The position numbers were made by a program, and so were the translations under genes. Source: Curvibacter sp. PAE-UM (GTDB lineage Bacteria > Pseudomonadota > Gammaproteobacteria > Burkholderiales > Burkholderiaceae_C). Taken from it: 64,000 bases of DNA. The notes beneath the pieces are model-generated. The model worked only from the letters and a program-made list of their open reading frames with translations. It was not told the DNA's origin and made no database searches. The DNA lies in assembly GCF_001432305.1 (NCBI RefSeq), contig NZ_KQ483358.1:2138102-2202101 (forward strand), read 5' to 3'. Positions 32,631 to 40,016 of this stretch are shown piece after piece. How positions within the stretch are numbered: the first letter of the stretch is position 1; every line of letters starts with the position of its first letter.

Positions 32631-34913
32631 TCAGAGCTTGGCGGACAGGGTCAGTTGCACCAGTCGGCCGGCACCGGGGATGTAGTGGCCGTCGTACAGC
32701 TGGTCGGCATACAGGCGGTCGGTGACGTTGCTGATGTTGCCCTTCACGCTGTAGCGTTCGCTGAACTTGTATTCGGCCATCAAGTCCAGCGTGGCGTAGG
32801 CCGGCACTTTCCAGCCCGGGTTGCGCAGCGGTGTCTGTTCGCCGCGGAAGTTCACGCCGGCCCCCAGGCGCAGGGGCTGGGTGACCTGGTAGGTGTTCCA
32901 CAGCGTGCCGGAATAGATGGGCGTGAGCGAGGGGCGCTGGCCCTGGCCCTCGGCACCCTGGGCGCCCACGTCGATCATGGCGTCGGGCAGCCACATGAAG
33001 GAGCCGAAGACCTCCCATTTCGGCACCGGCCGGCCCGTCACGTCGGCCTCCAGGCCGGAGACGTGGCGACGTCCGGAAAGGACCGCGATATTGAGCAGCG
33101 GGTCGGTGTTGCGCTCGTTGAACTTCACGGTGTGGAAGGCTGCCAGGCGCGTGGTGTAGCGCTTGTCGGACGAGTCCAGCTTGGCGCCGAGCTCGAGGTT
33201 GTAGCTCTGCTCGGGCGCCGTGTCCACGTTCTGCGCGCTCAGCGAGTAGGTGTCGCCGGAGGTGTTGAAGGACGAGCCGGCGGAGACATGGTAGGAGTCC
33301 AGCGCATTGGGCTGGTAGAGGGCGCCCAGGCGCTGGCTCCAGCCGGCCACGGTCATCTGGTAGTTCGTGGCGGTTTCCGGGCCTGCCGCATTGGTGGGGA
33401 TGGCGTAGGTGACGTAGTTGCCGATCATGTGGTCGAAGCGCAGGCCGCCCAGCAGCTTCCACTTCGGCGCGACCTGCACCAGGTCCTGCACATAGGCCCC
33501 CCAGCCCACGGAGTCGTACTGGTTGTTGATGCGCAGCACGCGCGAGGCCTCGTTGACCGTGGCGCCGTCGTCCGGCGAGCCGACCGTGGTGGTGGGCTTG
33601 GTCAGCGTGACGCCGCCCTGCGTGGCCGAGCGGGCCGCGTAGACCGTCTTGGTGTCCATGACCGTGTCGATGCCGGTGAGCAGTTCATGCTTGAAGCCCA
33701 GGGCTTCGAACTTGGTGCTGTAGTCGCTCTGGGCCACGACGTTGTTCAGGTCCTGGATCTTGAGCTGGGTGCCGCGGGTCAGGACTGTGGCGTCGCTGAA
33801 GTTCTGGAGATTGGTCGTCGTCGGCGTGGCGTTCGAGTTGCCCTGGATGCGCACGGTGCCGGCGCGCTGGTCGCGCGTGTAGACGCCGCGGCGCACCTGG
33901 GTCTTGAGCTCGGCGCCATCGTCGAAGCGGTGCAGGTGCGACAAGGTCAGGCTGTTGGCCGTGCCCTTGTTGTAGTCGCTCGCCGTGCCGTAGTAGCTGT
34001 TCGGGTTGACCGGCAGCGTGGTCGTCTCGGAGGCGGGCGCGCCCGCATAAGGGCGTATCCACGGCATGCCGTAGTTGATGCCATTGTTGTTGGTCAGGTG
34101 GTACAGGCCCACCGAGTATTCGTTGCGTTCGCCGATGCCCCAGCGGTAGGTGCCGGCCACACCGTACTTGTCGATGCTGCTGCCCGCGCCATTGTTGTCG
34201 GCCTTGGTGTCCATCACGTTCAGGCGCAGCGCCGCGCTGTCGTCCGTCTTGAGGTTGAAGTCGCCCACCACGCGGCGGTAGTTGTAGCTGCCCACCGTGA
34301 CGTCGACCTGGTGCTCGTCGATCAGGCGCGGCACCTTGCTGACCTGGTTGACGGCGCCGCCCGTGGAGCCGCGGCCGAACAGCATGGAGGCCGAGCCGCG
34401 CAGCAGCTCCAGGCGGTCCAGGTTGAAGGTGTCGCGGTCGTAGAAGGCCGGGTCGCGCATGCCGTCGATATAGATGTCGCCCGTGGTGGCCAGGGAAAAG
34501 CCGCGCAGGCGGATGTCTTCCTCGCCACCTTCAGCGGCCTGGAAGCTGATGCCGGCGGTGTTCTTCAGGGCTTCCTTCAGGGTGTCGAGGTTGCGGTCGT
34601 CGATCAGCTTTTCGGTCACCACCGTCACCGACTGCGGGATGTCGCGCAGTTGCTGCCGGCCCTTGCCGATGCCGGTTTCGGTGGCGCGGTAGGCGTCCTT
34701 GCCCTCCGGTGCTTCGGCCTGTTCCTTGACGATCACGGTCCCCAGGGTCTTGCTGCCGTCGGTTTCAGCCGTCTGGGCCAGTGCGCTCATGGAGCCGGCC
34801 AGCAGCATGGCGCCCAGCGGCAGCAGCGCGGCCGATGCCAGGGGCTGGGTCGTGGCGGCCCGCAGTTCGCGGGCGGGGAGGGTTTTCTTGAGGGGGTGTT
34901 GTCGTTGGGTCAT
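32631..34913 (-). CDS. TonB-dependent siderophore receptor, Fiu/PiuA-like
   Basis: 760 residues. Signal peptide to about 46 (ALAQTAETDG). A TonB-box-like GTVIV is followed by a plug domain with IPQSVTVVTEKLIDDRN, RLRGFSLATTGDIYIDG and GSTGGAVNQVSK. A 22-strand barrel ends with LVQLTLSAKL, the terminal aromatic/hydrophobic beta signal being slightly unusual (Leu at the end). The PiuC-like neighbour supports a catechol-siderophore receptor. Likely Fur-regulated from the site at 35022-35040. Confidence 0.93.
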   Translation of the reverse strand: MTQRQHPLKKTLPARELRAATTQPLASAALLPLGAMLLAGSMSALAQTAETDGSKTLGTVIVKEQAEAPEGKDAYRATETGIGKGRQQLRDIPQSVTVVTEKLIDDRNLDTLKEALKNTAGISFQAAEGGEEDIRLRGFSLATTGDIYIDGMRDPAFYDRDTFNLDRLELLRGSASMLFGRGSTGGAVNQVSKVPRLIDEHQVDVTVGSYNYRRVVGDFNLKTDDSAALRLNVMDTKADNNGAGSSIDKYGVAGTYRWGIGERNEYSVGLYHLTNNNGINYGMPWIRPYAGAPASETTTLPVNPNSYYGTASDYNKGTANSLTLSHLHRFDDGAELKTQVRRGVYTRDQRAGTVRIQGNSNATPTTTNLQNFSDATVLTRGTQLKIQDLNNVVAQSDYSTKFEALGFKHELLTGIDTVMDTKTVYAARSATQGGVTLTKPTTTVGSPDDGATVNEASRVLRINNQYDSVGWGAYVQDLVQVAPKWKLLGGLRFDHMIGNYVTYAIPTNAAGPETATNYQMTVAGWSQRLGALYQPNALDSYHVSAGSSFNTSGDTYSLSAQNVDTAPEQSYNLELGAKLDSSDKRYTTRLAAFHTVKFNERNTDPLLNIAVLSGRRHVSGLEADVTGRPVPKWEVFGSFMWLPDAMIDVGAQGAEGQGQRPSLTPIYSGTLWNTYQVTQPLRLGAGVNFRGEQTPLRNPGWKVPAYATLDLMAEYKFSERYSVKGNISNVTDRLYADQLYDGHYIPGAGRLVQLTLSAKL

Positions 34914-34961
34914 GGTTGTAGCGCCTATGGGTTGAAGAAGCGATGGCTGGCTACAACCGTC

Positions 34962-34979
34962 CCGGGCCCTAGGGCCCGG
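34962..34979. repeat. Perfect 18-bp palindrome in the receptor leader
   Basis: CCGGGCCCTAGGGCCCGG is its own complement, with no loop, 49 bases upstream of the receptor ATG. As RNA it would be a strong hairpin between promoter and start. It is not followed by a T run on either strand. Confidence 0.6.
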
Positions 34980-35021
34980 CAGCGTGGCTTGCTACACAAG
35001 ATGTACGGAAGTATACACAAA

Positions 35022-35040
35022 TACAAATCATTCGCATTAC
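35022..35040 (-). promoter_or_regulatory. Fur-like site upstream of the siderophore receptor
   Basis: The AT-rich stretch TACAAATCATTCGCATTAC resembles tandem Fur half-sites (AATCATT, GCATTA) and precedes the receptor gene by about 110 bases. Match to consensus is partial. Confidence 0.5.
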
Positions 35041-35061
35041 GTTTATTGCTATGGATGTAAA

Positions 35062-35094
35062 AAAACCGGCCAGGCAGGGATGCCGGCCGGTTTT
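35062..35094 (-). terminator. Rho-independent terminator of ppsR
   Basis: Stem AAAACCGGCC/GGCCGGTTTT with a 13-base loop; on the minus strand it is followed by seven T. It ends 20 bases after the ppsR stop. Confidence 0.9.
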
Positions 35095-35114
35095 CGGGGC
35101 AGGAAAGCGCAGGT

Positions 35115-35936
35115 TCAGTAGCTCAGCCGCTCGGGCCGGATCTCCTGCAGGATGGTGGTGGCGATCTCCTCGATCGACTTGGTGGTGGTCGAGAGCCAGC
35201 GGATGCCGGCGCGCCGCATCATCGACTCGGCTGCGGACACTTCCATGCGGCAGTTCTCCAGTGAGGCGTATTTGGAATTGGGGCGCCGCTCATTGCGGAT
35301 CTCGCACAGGCGATCGGGGTTGATGGTCAGGCCGAAAATCTTGGCCTTGTGCGGCGCCAGGGCCGGGGGCAGGTGCTGGCGCTCGAAGTCTTCGGGGATC
35401 AGCGGGTAGTTGGAGGCCTTCAGCCCGTACTGCATGGCCAGATACAGCGAGGTCGGCGTCTTGCCGCTACGGCTCACCCCGACCAGAATCACGTCCGAGC
35501 TGGCCAGGTCGCGGTTGGACTGGCCGTCGTCGTGCGCCAGCGAGAAGTTGATGGCCTCGATGCGGTCGTGGTAGGCCTGGCTCTTGCTCACGTCGCTGAA
35601 GCGGCCGATGCGGTGGTGCGACTTGATGCCCAGTTCTTCCTCCAGCGGGTTCACGAAGGTGCCGAACATGTCCAGCATCATGCCCTGGCAGCCCTCGTTG
35701 ATGATCCGGTGAACCTCTTCGTTGGCCAGGGTGGTGAAGACGATGGGCTTTTTGCCTTCGACCTCGGCCGTGTGGTTGATCTGGCGCACGGCCTGGTGCG
35801 CCTTGTCCACGGTGTCGATGAAGGGCAGGCGCACGTGGTGCAGATCGACCTCGAACTGGGCCAGGATGGCATTGCCGAAGGTCTCGGCCGTGATGCCGGT
35901 GCCATCGGAAATGAAAAAGACGGTGCGGTTGGGCAT
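35115..35936 (-). CDS. ppsR: PEP synthase regulatory protein (bifunctional kinase/pyrophosphorylase)
   Basis: 273 residues, DUF299/PSRP family. N-terminus RTVFFISDGTGITAETFGNA and P-loop GVSRSGKTPTS are diagnostic. It inactivates PEP synthase by ADP-dependent threonine phosphorylation and reactivates it by Pi-dependent removal. The divergent neighbour is its target, ppsA. A further in-frame upstream extension exists but is antisense to ppsA. Confidence 0.95.
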   Translation of the reverse strand: MPNRTVFFISDGTGITAETFGNAILAQFEVDLHHVRLPFIDTVDKAHQAVRQINHTAEVEGKKPIVFTTLANEEVHRIINEGCQGMMLDMFGTFVNPLEEELGIKSHHRIGRFSDVSKSQAYHDRIEAINFSLAHDDGQSNRDLASSDVILVGVSRSGKTPTSLYLAMQYGLKASNYPLIPEDFERQHLPPALAPHKAKIFGLTINPDRLCEIRNERRPNSKYASLENCRMEVSAAESMMRRAGIRWLSTTTKSIEEIATTILQEIRPERLSY

Positions 35937-36152
35937 GGCGAGTGACGCTGGGTGGATGGAAATTGTTATCGAGTTACATGCAAAAACAGCATGGTTTCCG
36001 CTGGGGGGGAATAAAATTGCGTATTCACCCATAGATTCTTCCATGCAACGCAACGCCCCACCAGAAAAAGAGCAAAGGCTGGCCGTTGGCATGGGCGCAA
36101 GCGGCATCGCGCCGGCTTGTTCACCCCGGTTTTTAAACTCTGGAGCTTTCCC

Positions 36153-38543
36153 ATGTCTGCACTTTTCAGCCCGACCGCCCTGGTCGTACCGTTTGAAAAC
36201 CTGAGGATGACCGACGTCGAGGCGGTTGGCGGCAAGAACGCCAGCCTCGGCGAAATGATCTCGCAACTGCCCCAGGGCGTGCGTGTGCCCACCGGCTTCG
36301 CCACCACGGCCCACGCCTTCCGTGAGTTCCTGAAACACGGCGGCTTGGCCGACCGCATCAACGCCAAGCTCGACGCCCTGGACACCGAGGACGTGCGTGC
36401 CCTGGCCACGGTCGGCGCCGAGATCCGCGCCATGGTCGAGGCCCAGCCCTTCCCGGCCGACCTGGAAAAGGCCATCCGCGAGGACTACGCCAAGCTGGCC
36501 GCCGGCAACCCGCAGGCCACCTTTGCCGTGCGTTCCTCGGCCACGGCAGAAGACTTGCCGGATGCATCGTTTGCCGGCCAGCAGGAGACTTTCCTGAACG
36601 TGCACGGCATCGACGAAGTGCTGCACAAGATGAAGGAGGTCTTCGCCTCCCTCTACAACGACCGCGCCATCAGCTACCGCGTGCACAAGGGTTTTGCCCA
36701 CGCCGACGTGGCCTTGTCGGCCGGCGTGCAGCGCATGGTGCGCTCCGACCTGGGCGCCGCTGGCGTGATGTTCACCATCGACACCGAGTCCGGTTTCGAG
36801 GACGTGGTCTTCATCACCTCCAGCTATGGCCTGGGCGAGACGGTGGTGCAGGGCGCCGTGAACCCCGACGAGTTCTACGTGCACAAGCCCATGCTCAAGG
36901 CCGGCAAGCGCGCTGTGGTGCGTCGTAACCTGGGCTCCAAGCTGATCCAGATGGTCTTCTCCACGCCCGAGGAAAAGAAGGCCGGCGGCAAGCTGGTCAA
37001 GACCATCGACGTGCCCACCGAGCAGCGCAACCGCTACTCGCTGAGCGACGCCGACGTCGAGCAGCTCGCCAAGTACGCCCTGGTGATCGAGCAGCACTAT
37101 GGCCGCCCCATGGACATCGAGTGGGGCAAGGACGGCACCGACGGCCAGCTCTACATCCTGCAGGCCCGCCCCGAGACCGTGAAGAGCCAGGCCGCCGGCA
37201 CCGCCGAGATGCGCTACAAGCTCAAGGGCCAGAGTGCCGTGCTGGCCGAAGGCCGCGCCATCGGCCAGAAGATCGGTACCGGCCCGGTGCGCCTGGTGCA
37301 CAACATCAGCGAGATGGACAAGGTCCAGCCCGGCGACGTGCTGGTGACCGACATGACCGACCCGAACTGGGAGCCGGTGATGAAGCGCGCTTCCGCCATC
37401 GTCACCAACCGCGGCGGCCGCACCTGCCACGCGGCCATCATTGCGCGCGAACTCGGCATCCCGGCCGTGGTCGGCTGCGGTGACGCCACCGAGAAGCTCA
37501 AGGACGGCACGCTGGTGACCGTGAGCTGCGCCGAGGGCGACACCGGCCACATCTACGACGGTCTGCTCGAGATGGAAGTGACCGAGGTGCAGCGCGGCGC
37601 CATGCCCGAGATCGATGTCAAGATCACCATGAACATCGGCAACCCGCAGCTGGCCTTCGACTTCGCCCAGTTGCCCAACCACGGCGTGGGCCTGGCGCGC
37701 CTGGAGTTCATCATCAACAACAACATCGGCGTGCACCCCAAGGCCATCCTGGACTACCCGAACATCGACGCCGACCTGAAGAAGGCCGTCGAGTCCGTGG
37801 CCCGCGGCCACGCCTCGCCGCGCGCCTTCTACGTCGACAAGGTCGCCGAGGGCGTGGCCACCATTGCCGCGGCCTTCTGGCCCAAGCCGGTCATCGTGCG
37901 CCTGTCGGACTTCAAGAGCAACGAGTACCGCAAACTCATCGGCGGCAGCCGCTACGAGCCCGAGGAAGAGAACCCGATGCTGGGTTTCCGGGGCGCCGCG
38001 CGCTATCTCTCCGCCGACTTTGCCGGGGCCTTCGCCATGGAGTGCGAGGCCATGAAGCGCGTGCGCGAGGAGATGGGCCTGACCAACGTCGAACTCATGG
38101 TGCCCTTCGTGCGCACCCTGGGCCAGGCGAAGAAGGTGATCGACCTGCTGGGCAAGCATGGCCTCAAGCGCGGCGAGAACGGCCTGAAGATCATCATGAT
38201 GTGCGAGGTGCCCAGCAACGCCATCCTGGCCGACGAGTTCCTCGAGTACTTCGACGGCTTCTCCATCGGCTCCAACGACCTGACCCAGCTCACCCTGGGC
38301 CTGGACCGCGACTCCGGCATGGAACTGCTGGCGGCCGATTTCGACGAGCGTGACCCGGCCGTGGAAGCCATGGTGGCGCGCGCCATCGCGGCCTGCCGCA
38401 AGCAGAACAAGTACGTGGGCATCTGTGGCCAGGGGCCCAGCGACCACCCGGACTTCGCCAAATGGCTGGTCGAGCAGGGCATCACCTCGCTCTCGCTGAA
38501 CCCCGATTCAGTGGTCGAGACCTGGAAGAACCTGGCGAAATAA
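36153..38543 (+). CDS. ppsA: Phosphoenolpyruvate synthase
   Basis: 796 residues. N-terminal ATP-grasp domain ([34 protein letters not shown]), central phosphohistidine domain with the catalytic His in [16 protein letters not shown], and C-terminal PEP-binding barrel ([34 protein letters not shown]). It converts pyruvate and ATP to PEP, AMP and Pi in gluconeogenesis. ATG 36153 has GGAG 7-8 bases upstream. The neighbouring ppsR gene is divergent. Confidence 0.96.
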   Translation: MSALFSPTALVVPFENLRMTDVEAVGGKNASLGEMISQLPQGVRVPTGFATTAHAFREFLKHGGLADRINAKLDALDTEDVRALATVGAEIRAMVEAQPFPADLEKAIREDYAKLAAGNPQATFAVRSSATAEDLPDASFAGQQETFLNVHGIDEVLHKMKEVFASLYNDRAISYRVHKGFAHADVALSAGVQRMVRSDLGAAGVMFTIDTESGFEDVVFITSSYGLGETVVQGAVNPDEFYVHKPMLKAGKRAVVRRNLGSKLIQMVFSTPEEKKAGGKLVKTIDVPTEQRNRYSLSDADVEQLAKYALVIEQHYGRPMDIEWGKDGTDGQLYILQARPETVKSQAAGTAEMRYKLKGQSAVLAEGRAIGQKIGTGPVRLVHNISEMDKVQPGDVLVTDMTDPNWEPVMKRASAIVTNRGGRTCHAAIIARELGIPAVVGCGDATEKLKDGTLVTVSCAEGDTGHIYDGLLEMEVTEVQRGAMPEIDVKITMNIGNPQLAFDFAQLPNHGVGLARLEFIINNNIGVHPKAILDYPNIDADLKKAVESVARGHASPRAFYVDKVAEGVATIAAAFWPKPVIVRLSDFKSNEYRKLIGGSRYEPEEENPMLGFRGAARYLSADFAGAFAMECEAMKRVREEMGLTNVELMVPFVRTLGQAKKVIDLLGKHGLKRGENGLKIIMMCEVPSNAILADEFLEYFDGFSIGSNDLTQLTLGLDRDSGMELLAADFDERDPAVEAMVARAIAACRKQNKYVGICGQGPSDHPDFAKWLVEQGITSLSLNPDSVVETWKNLAK

Positions 38544-38583
38544 GGCCAGCGCCCCTCGCGGCGATTCATAAGCTGCAGCCATA

Positions 38584-38619
38584 AAAGCGGGCCGCTCCCA
38601 CGGGGCGGCCCGCTTTTTT
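38584..38619 (+). terminator. Rho-independent terminator of ppsA
   Basis: Stem AAAGCGGGCCGC/GCGGCCCGCTTT with a 9-base loop and a run of six T, about 40 bases after the stop. Confidence 0.92.
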
Positions 38620-38681
38620 ATTCAATTCCGGGAAAACCCTGTCAGGGTTTGACCTTGAAAAGTCAGCCCGAGGTCAGTCCT

Positions 38682-38712
38682 GTAAGAAAGTCGTAAGCGC
38701 CACCCTAACAAT
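38682..38712 (+). promoter_or_regulatory. GTAAG direct repeats ahead of a -10-like element
   Basis: GTAAG at 38682-38686 and 38693-38697 are 11 bases apart, one helical turn, the layout of OmpR-type regulator sites. TAACAAT at 38706-38712 can serve as a -10, placing the repeats over the -35 region. It would drive the small membrane protein and TPR genes. Confidence 0.4.
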
Positions 38713-38738
38713 GCCCTCAATTGCATTGATAGGTCCCC

Positions 38739-39035
38739 ATGCTCGCTGTTGCGTCCACCATCAAACTGATTGCTGAAATCGCCCTCCTGGCCCTCTTGGG
38801 CCAGTGGCTGCTGGGCCTGCTGGCCGGCGCGAAGAAAGAACAGAACCTGTTCTATCAAATCCTGCAGATCATGACCCGGCCCTTTGTCTCCGTGGCCCGG
38901 CTGCTGACCCCCAAACTGGTGCTGGACCGCCACGTGCCCCTGGTGGCCTTCCTGCTGCTGATCTTCATCTGGCTGGGCGCCACGATCTACAAGATCCAGA
39001 CCTGCCTGCAGATCGGCGTGGAGCTGTGCAAATGA
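38739..39035 (+). CDS. Small two-helix membrane protein (98 aa)
   Basis: Two hydrophobic helices (about 8-29, LIAEIALLALLGQWLLGLL, and 66-83, HVPLVAFLLLIFIWLG) with a basic loop between them (QIMTRPFVSVARLLTP). The layout is a little like YggT proteins but I cannot assign it. Its stop overlaps the start of the TPR gene by 4 bases, so the two probably act together at the membrane. Confidence 0.75.
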   Translation: MLAVASTIKLIAEIALLALLGQWLLGLLAGAKKEQNLFYQILQIMTRPFVSVARLLTPKLVLDRHVPLVAFLLLIFIWLGATIYKIQTCLQIGVELCK

Positions 39036-39619
39036 ACGCCACCCTGAGCTACCTCTCCCTCAAGCTGCAGGCCATCGCGCTGCTGGTGTTCAACCAGAAG
39101 GCGTCGGCGCTCGATCGCTTCGAACAGATGCTGGCCTTGCGCCCCGATGACTTCTACGCCCTGGCCAGCCGGGCCCATGTGCTGGCCCAGCAGGGCCTCA
39201 AGGCCGAGGCCCTGGCCGCGCAGGAGCAGCTGGCGGCCCGCCATGCGGACAATCTGGCGGCCTGGTTCAACCTCGGCTACATGCTTGAGGAAGCCGGCCA
39301 GCACGCACGCGCCGAGGAAGCCTTTCGCCGCGTCATCGGGATCGACCCCAAGATGGACCGCGCCTGGTATGGCCTGGCCCTGGTCCTGATCCAGACGCGC
39401 CGCTTCGACGAAGCCGTCGCGGCCCTCAAGACCAATACAGAACTGCAGCCCATGAGCCCGTTCGGCTGGTATCAGCTGGCGCGGGTTCATGTGGACCGGC
39501 ACGAGCCCGACGAGGCGGTGAAGATCATTCGCCACCTCAAGGGTTTCGAGCCGAAAGTGGCCGCCCAGCTGGAACGCGAGACCGGGTTGCGAGCAACCCC
39601 GGCCACGTCGACCAGCTGA
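39032..39619 (+). CDS. Tetratricopeptide-repeat protein (195 aa)
   Basis: At least four TPR-like units: ALDRFEQMLALRPDDFYAL, AEALAAQEQLAARHADNL, ARAEEAFRRVIGIDPKMD, DEAVAALKTNTELQPMS and a final DEAVKIIRHLKGFEP. There is no signal peptide; it is probably cytosolic and tied to the small membrane protein. Function unknown, a protein-interaction scaffold by family. Confidence 0.82.
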   Translation: MNATLSYLSLKLQAIALLVFNQKASALDRFEQMLALRPDDFYALASRAHVLAQQGLKAEALAAQEQLAARHADNLAAWFNLGYMLEEAGQHARAEEAFRRVIGIDPKMDRAWYGLALVLIQTRRFDEAVAALKTNTELQPMSPFGWYQLARVHVDRHEPDEAVKIIRHLKGFEPKVAAQLERETGLRATPATSTS

Positions 39620-39632
39620 GCGGGTACTTGAT

Positions 39633-39714
39633 GGCCCCGGTGCAAGCCGGGGCCGGATAACGATAAGCCGCGATCCGGCTTGCAGGCCACGACGTGAGAC
39701 ACGTGGTGATCGCG
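39633..39714 (+). promoter_or_regulatory. Structured 5' leader with mutually exclusive helices, upstream of the sodium symporter
   Basis: Between the TPR stop and the symporter ATG three perfect helices are possible. P1 is GGCCCCGG/CCGGGGCC (39633-39640 with 39647-39654). Pa is TGCAAGCCGG/CCGGCTTGCA (39641-39650 with 39675-39684). P3 is CGCGATC/GATCGCG (39669-39675 with 39708-39714), enclosing ACGTG/CACGT. Pa excludes P1 and competes with one base pair of P3. This is riboswitch- or attenuator-like. P1 lacks a T run. The ligand, if any, is unknown. Confidence 0.5.
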
Positions 39715-39753
39715 AAATGCCCGAGAGGGTGACTTTGTTGGAGGTAGGTAAAC

Positions 39754-40014
39754 ATGCAGTTGACCGAAAGCCACCGCCATTACTGGCGCAAGAACCTGAA
39801 TATCACCGGCATCCTGCTGGCGATCTGGTTCGTCGTGACGTTCGTCGTGAGCTATTTCGCCCGCGACCTGAATTTCAATTTCTTCGGCTGGCCGTTCAGC
39901 TTCTGGATGGGAGCGCAGGGTTCGCTGATCATCTATGTGCTGATCATCGGCTACTACGCCCGTTACATGAACAAACTGGACATCGAGCACGATGTTCATG
40001 AAGGGGAGGAGTAA
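39754..40014 (+). CDS. DUF4212 small subunit of a sodium:solute symporter
   Basis: 86 residues, two membrane helices (LNITGILLAIWFVVTFVVS and GSLIIYVLIIGYYAR) with the conserved HRHYWRKN start and FGWPFSFWMGAQG between them. Family members precede the large symporter subunit by a few bases, here 2. Strong GGAGG upstream of ATG 39754. Confidence 0.93.
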   Translation: MQLTESHRHYWRKNLNITGILLAIWFVVTFVVSYFARDLNFNFFGWPFSFWMGAQGSLIIYVLIIGYYARYMNKLDIEHDVHEGEE

Positions 40015-40016
40015 TC

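Noticed and set aside
32655..35060. An 801-codon plus-strand frame opposite the siderophore receptor
   Set aside because: It mirrors the receptor gene in the antisense strand and is rich in Val, Ala, Gly and His without any domain.
36117..38447. A long minus-strand frame continuing upstream of ppsR
   Set aside because: It is antisense to ppsA. The PpsR family N-terminus is at 35936.
39633..39654. GC hairpin after the TPR gene as a simple terminator
   Set aside because: No T run follows and its loop and 3' arm pair with a later segment, so a regulatory leader is the better reading.
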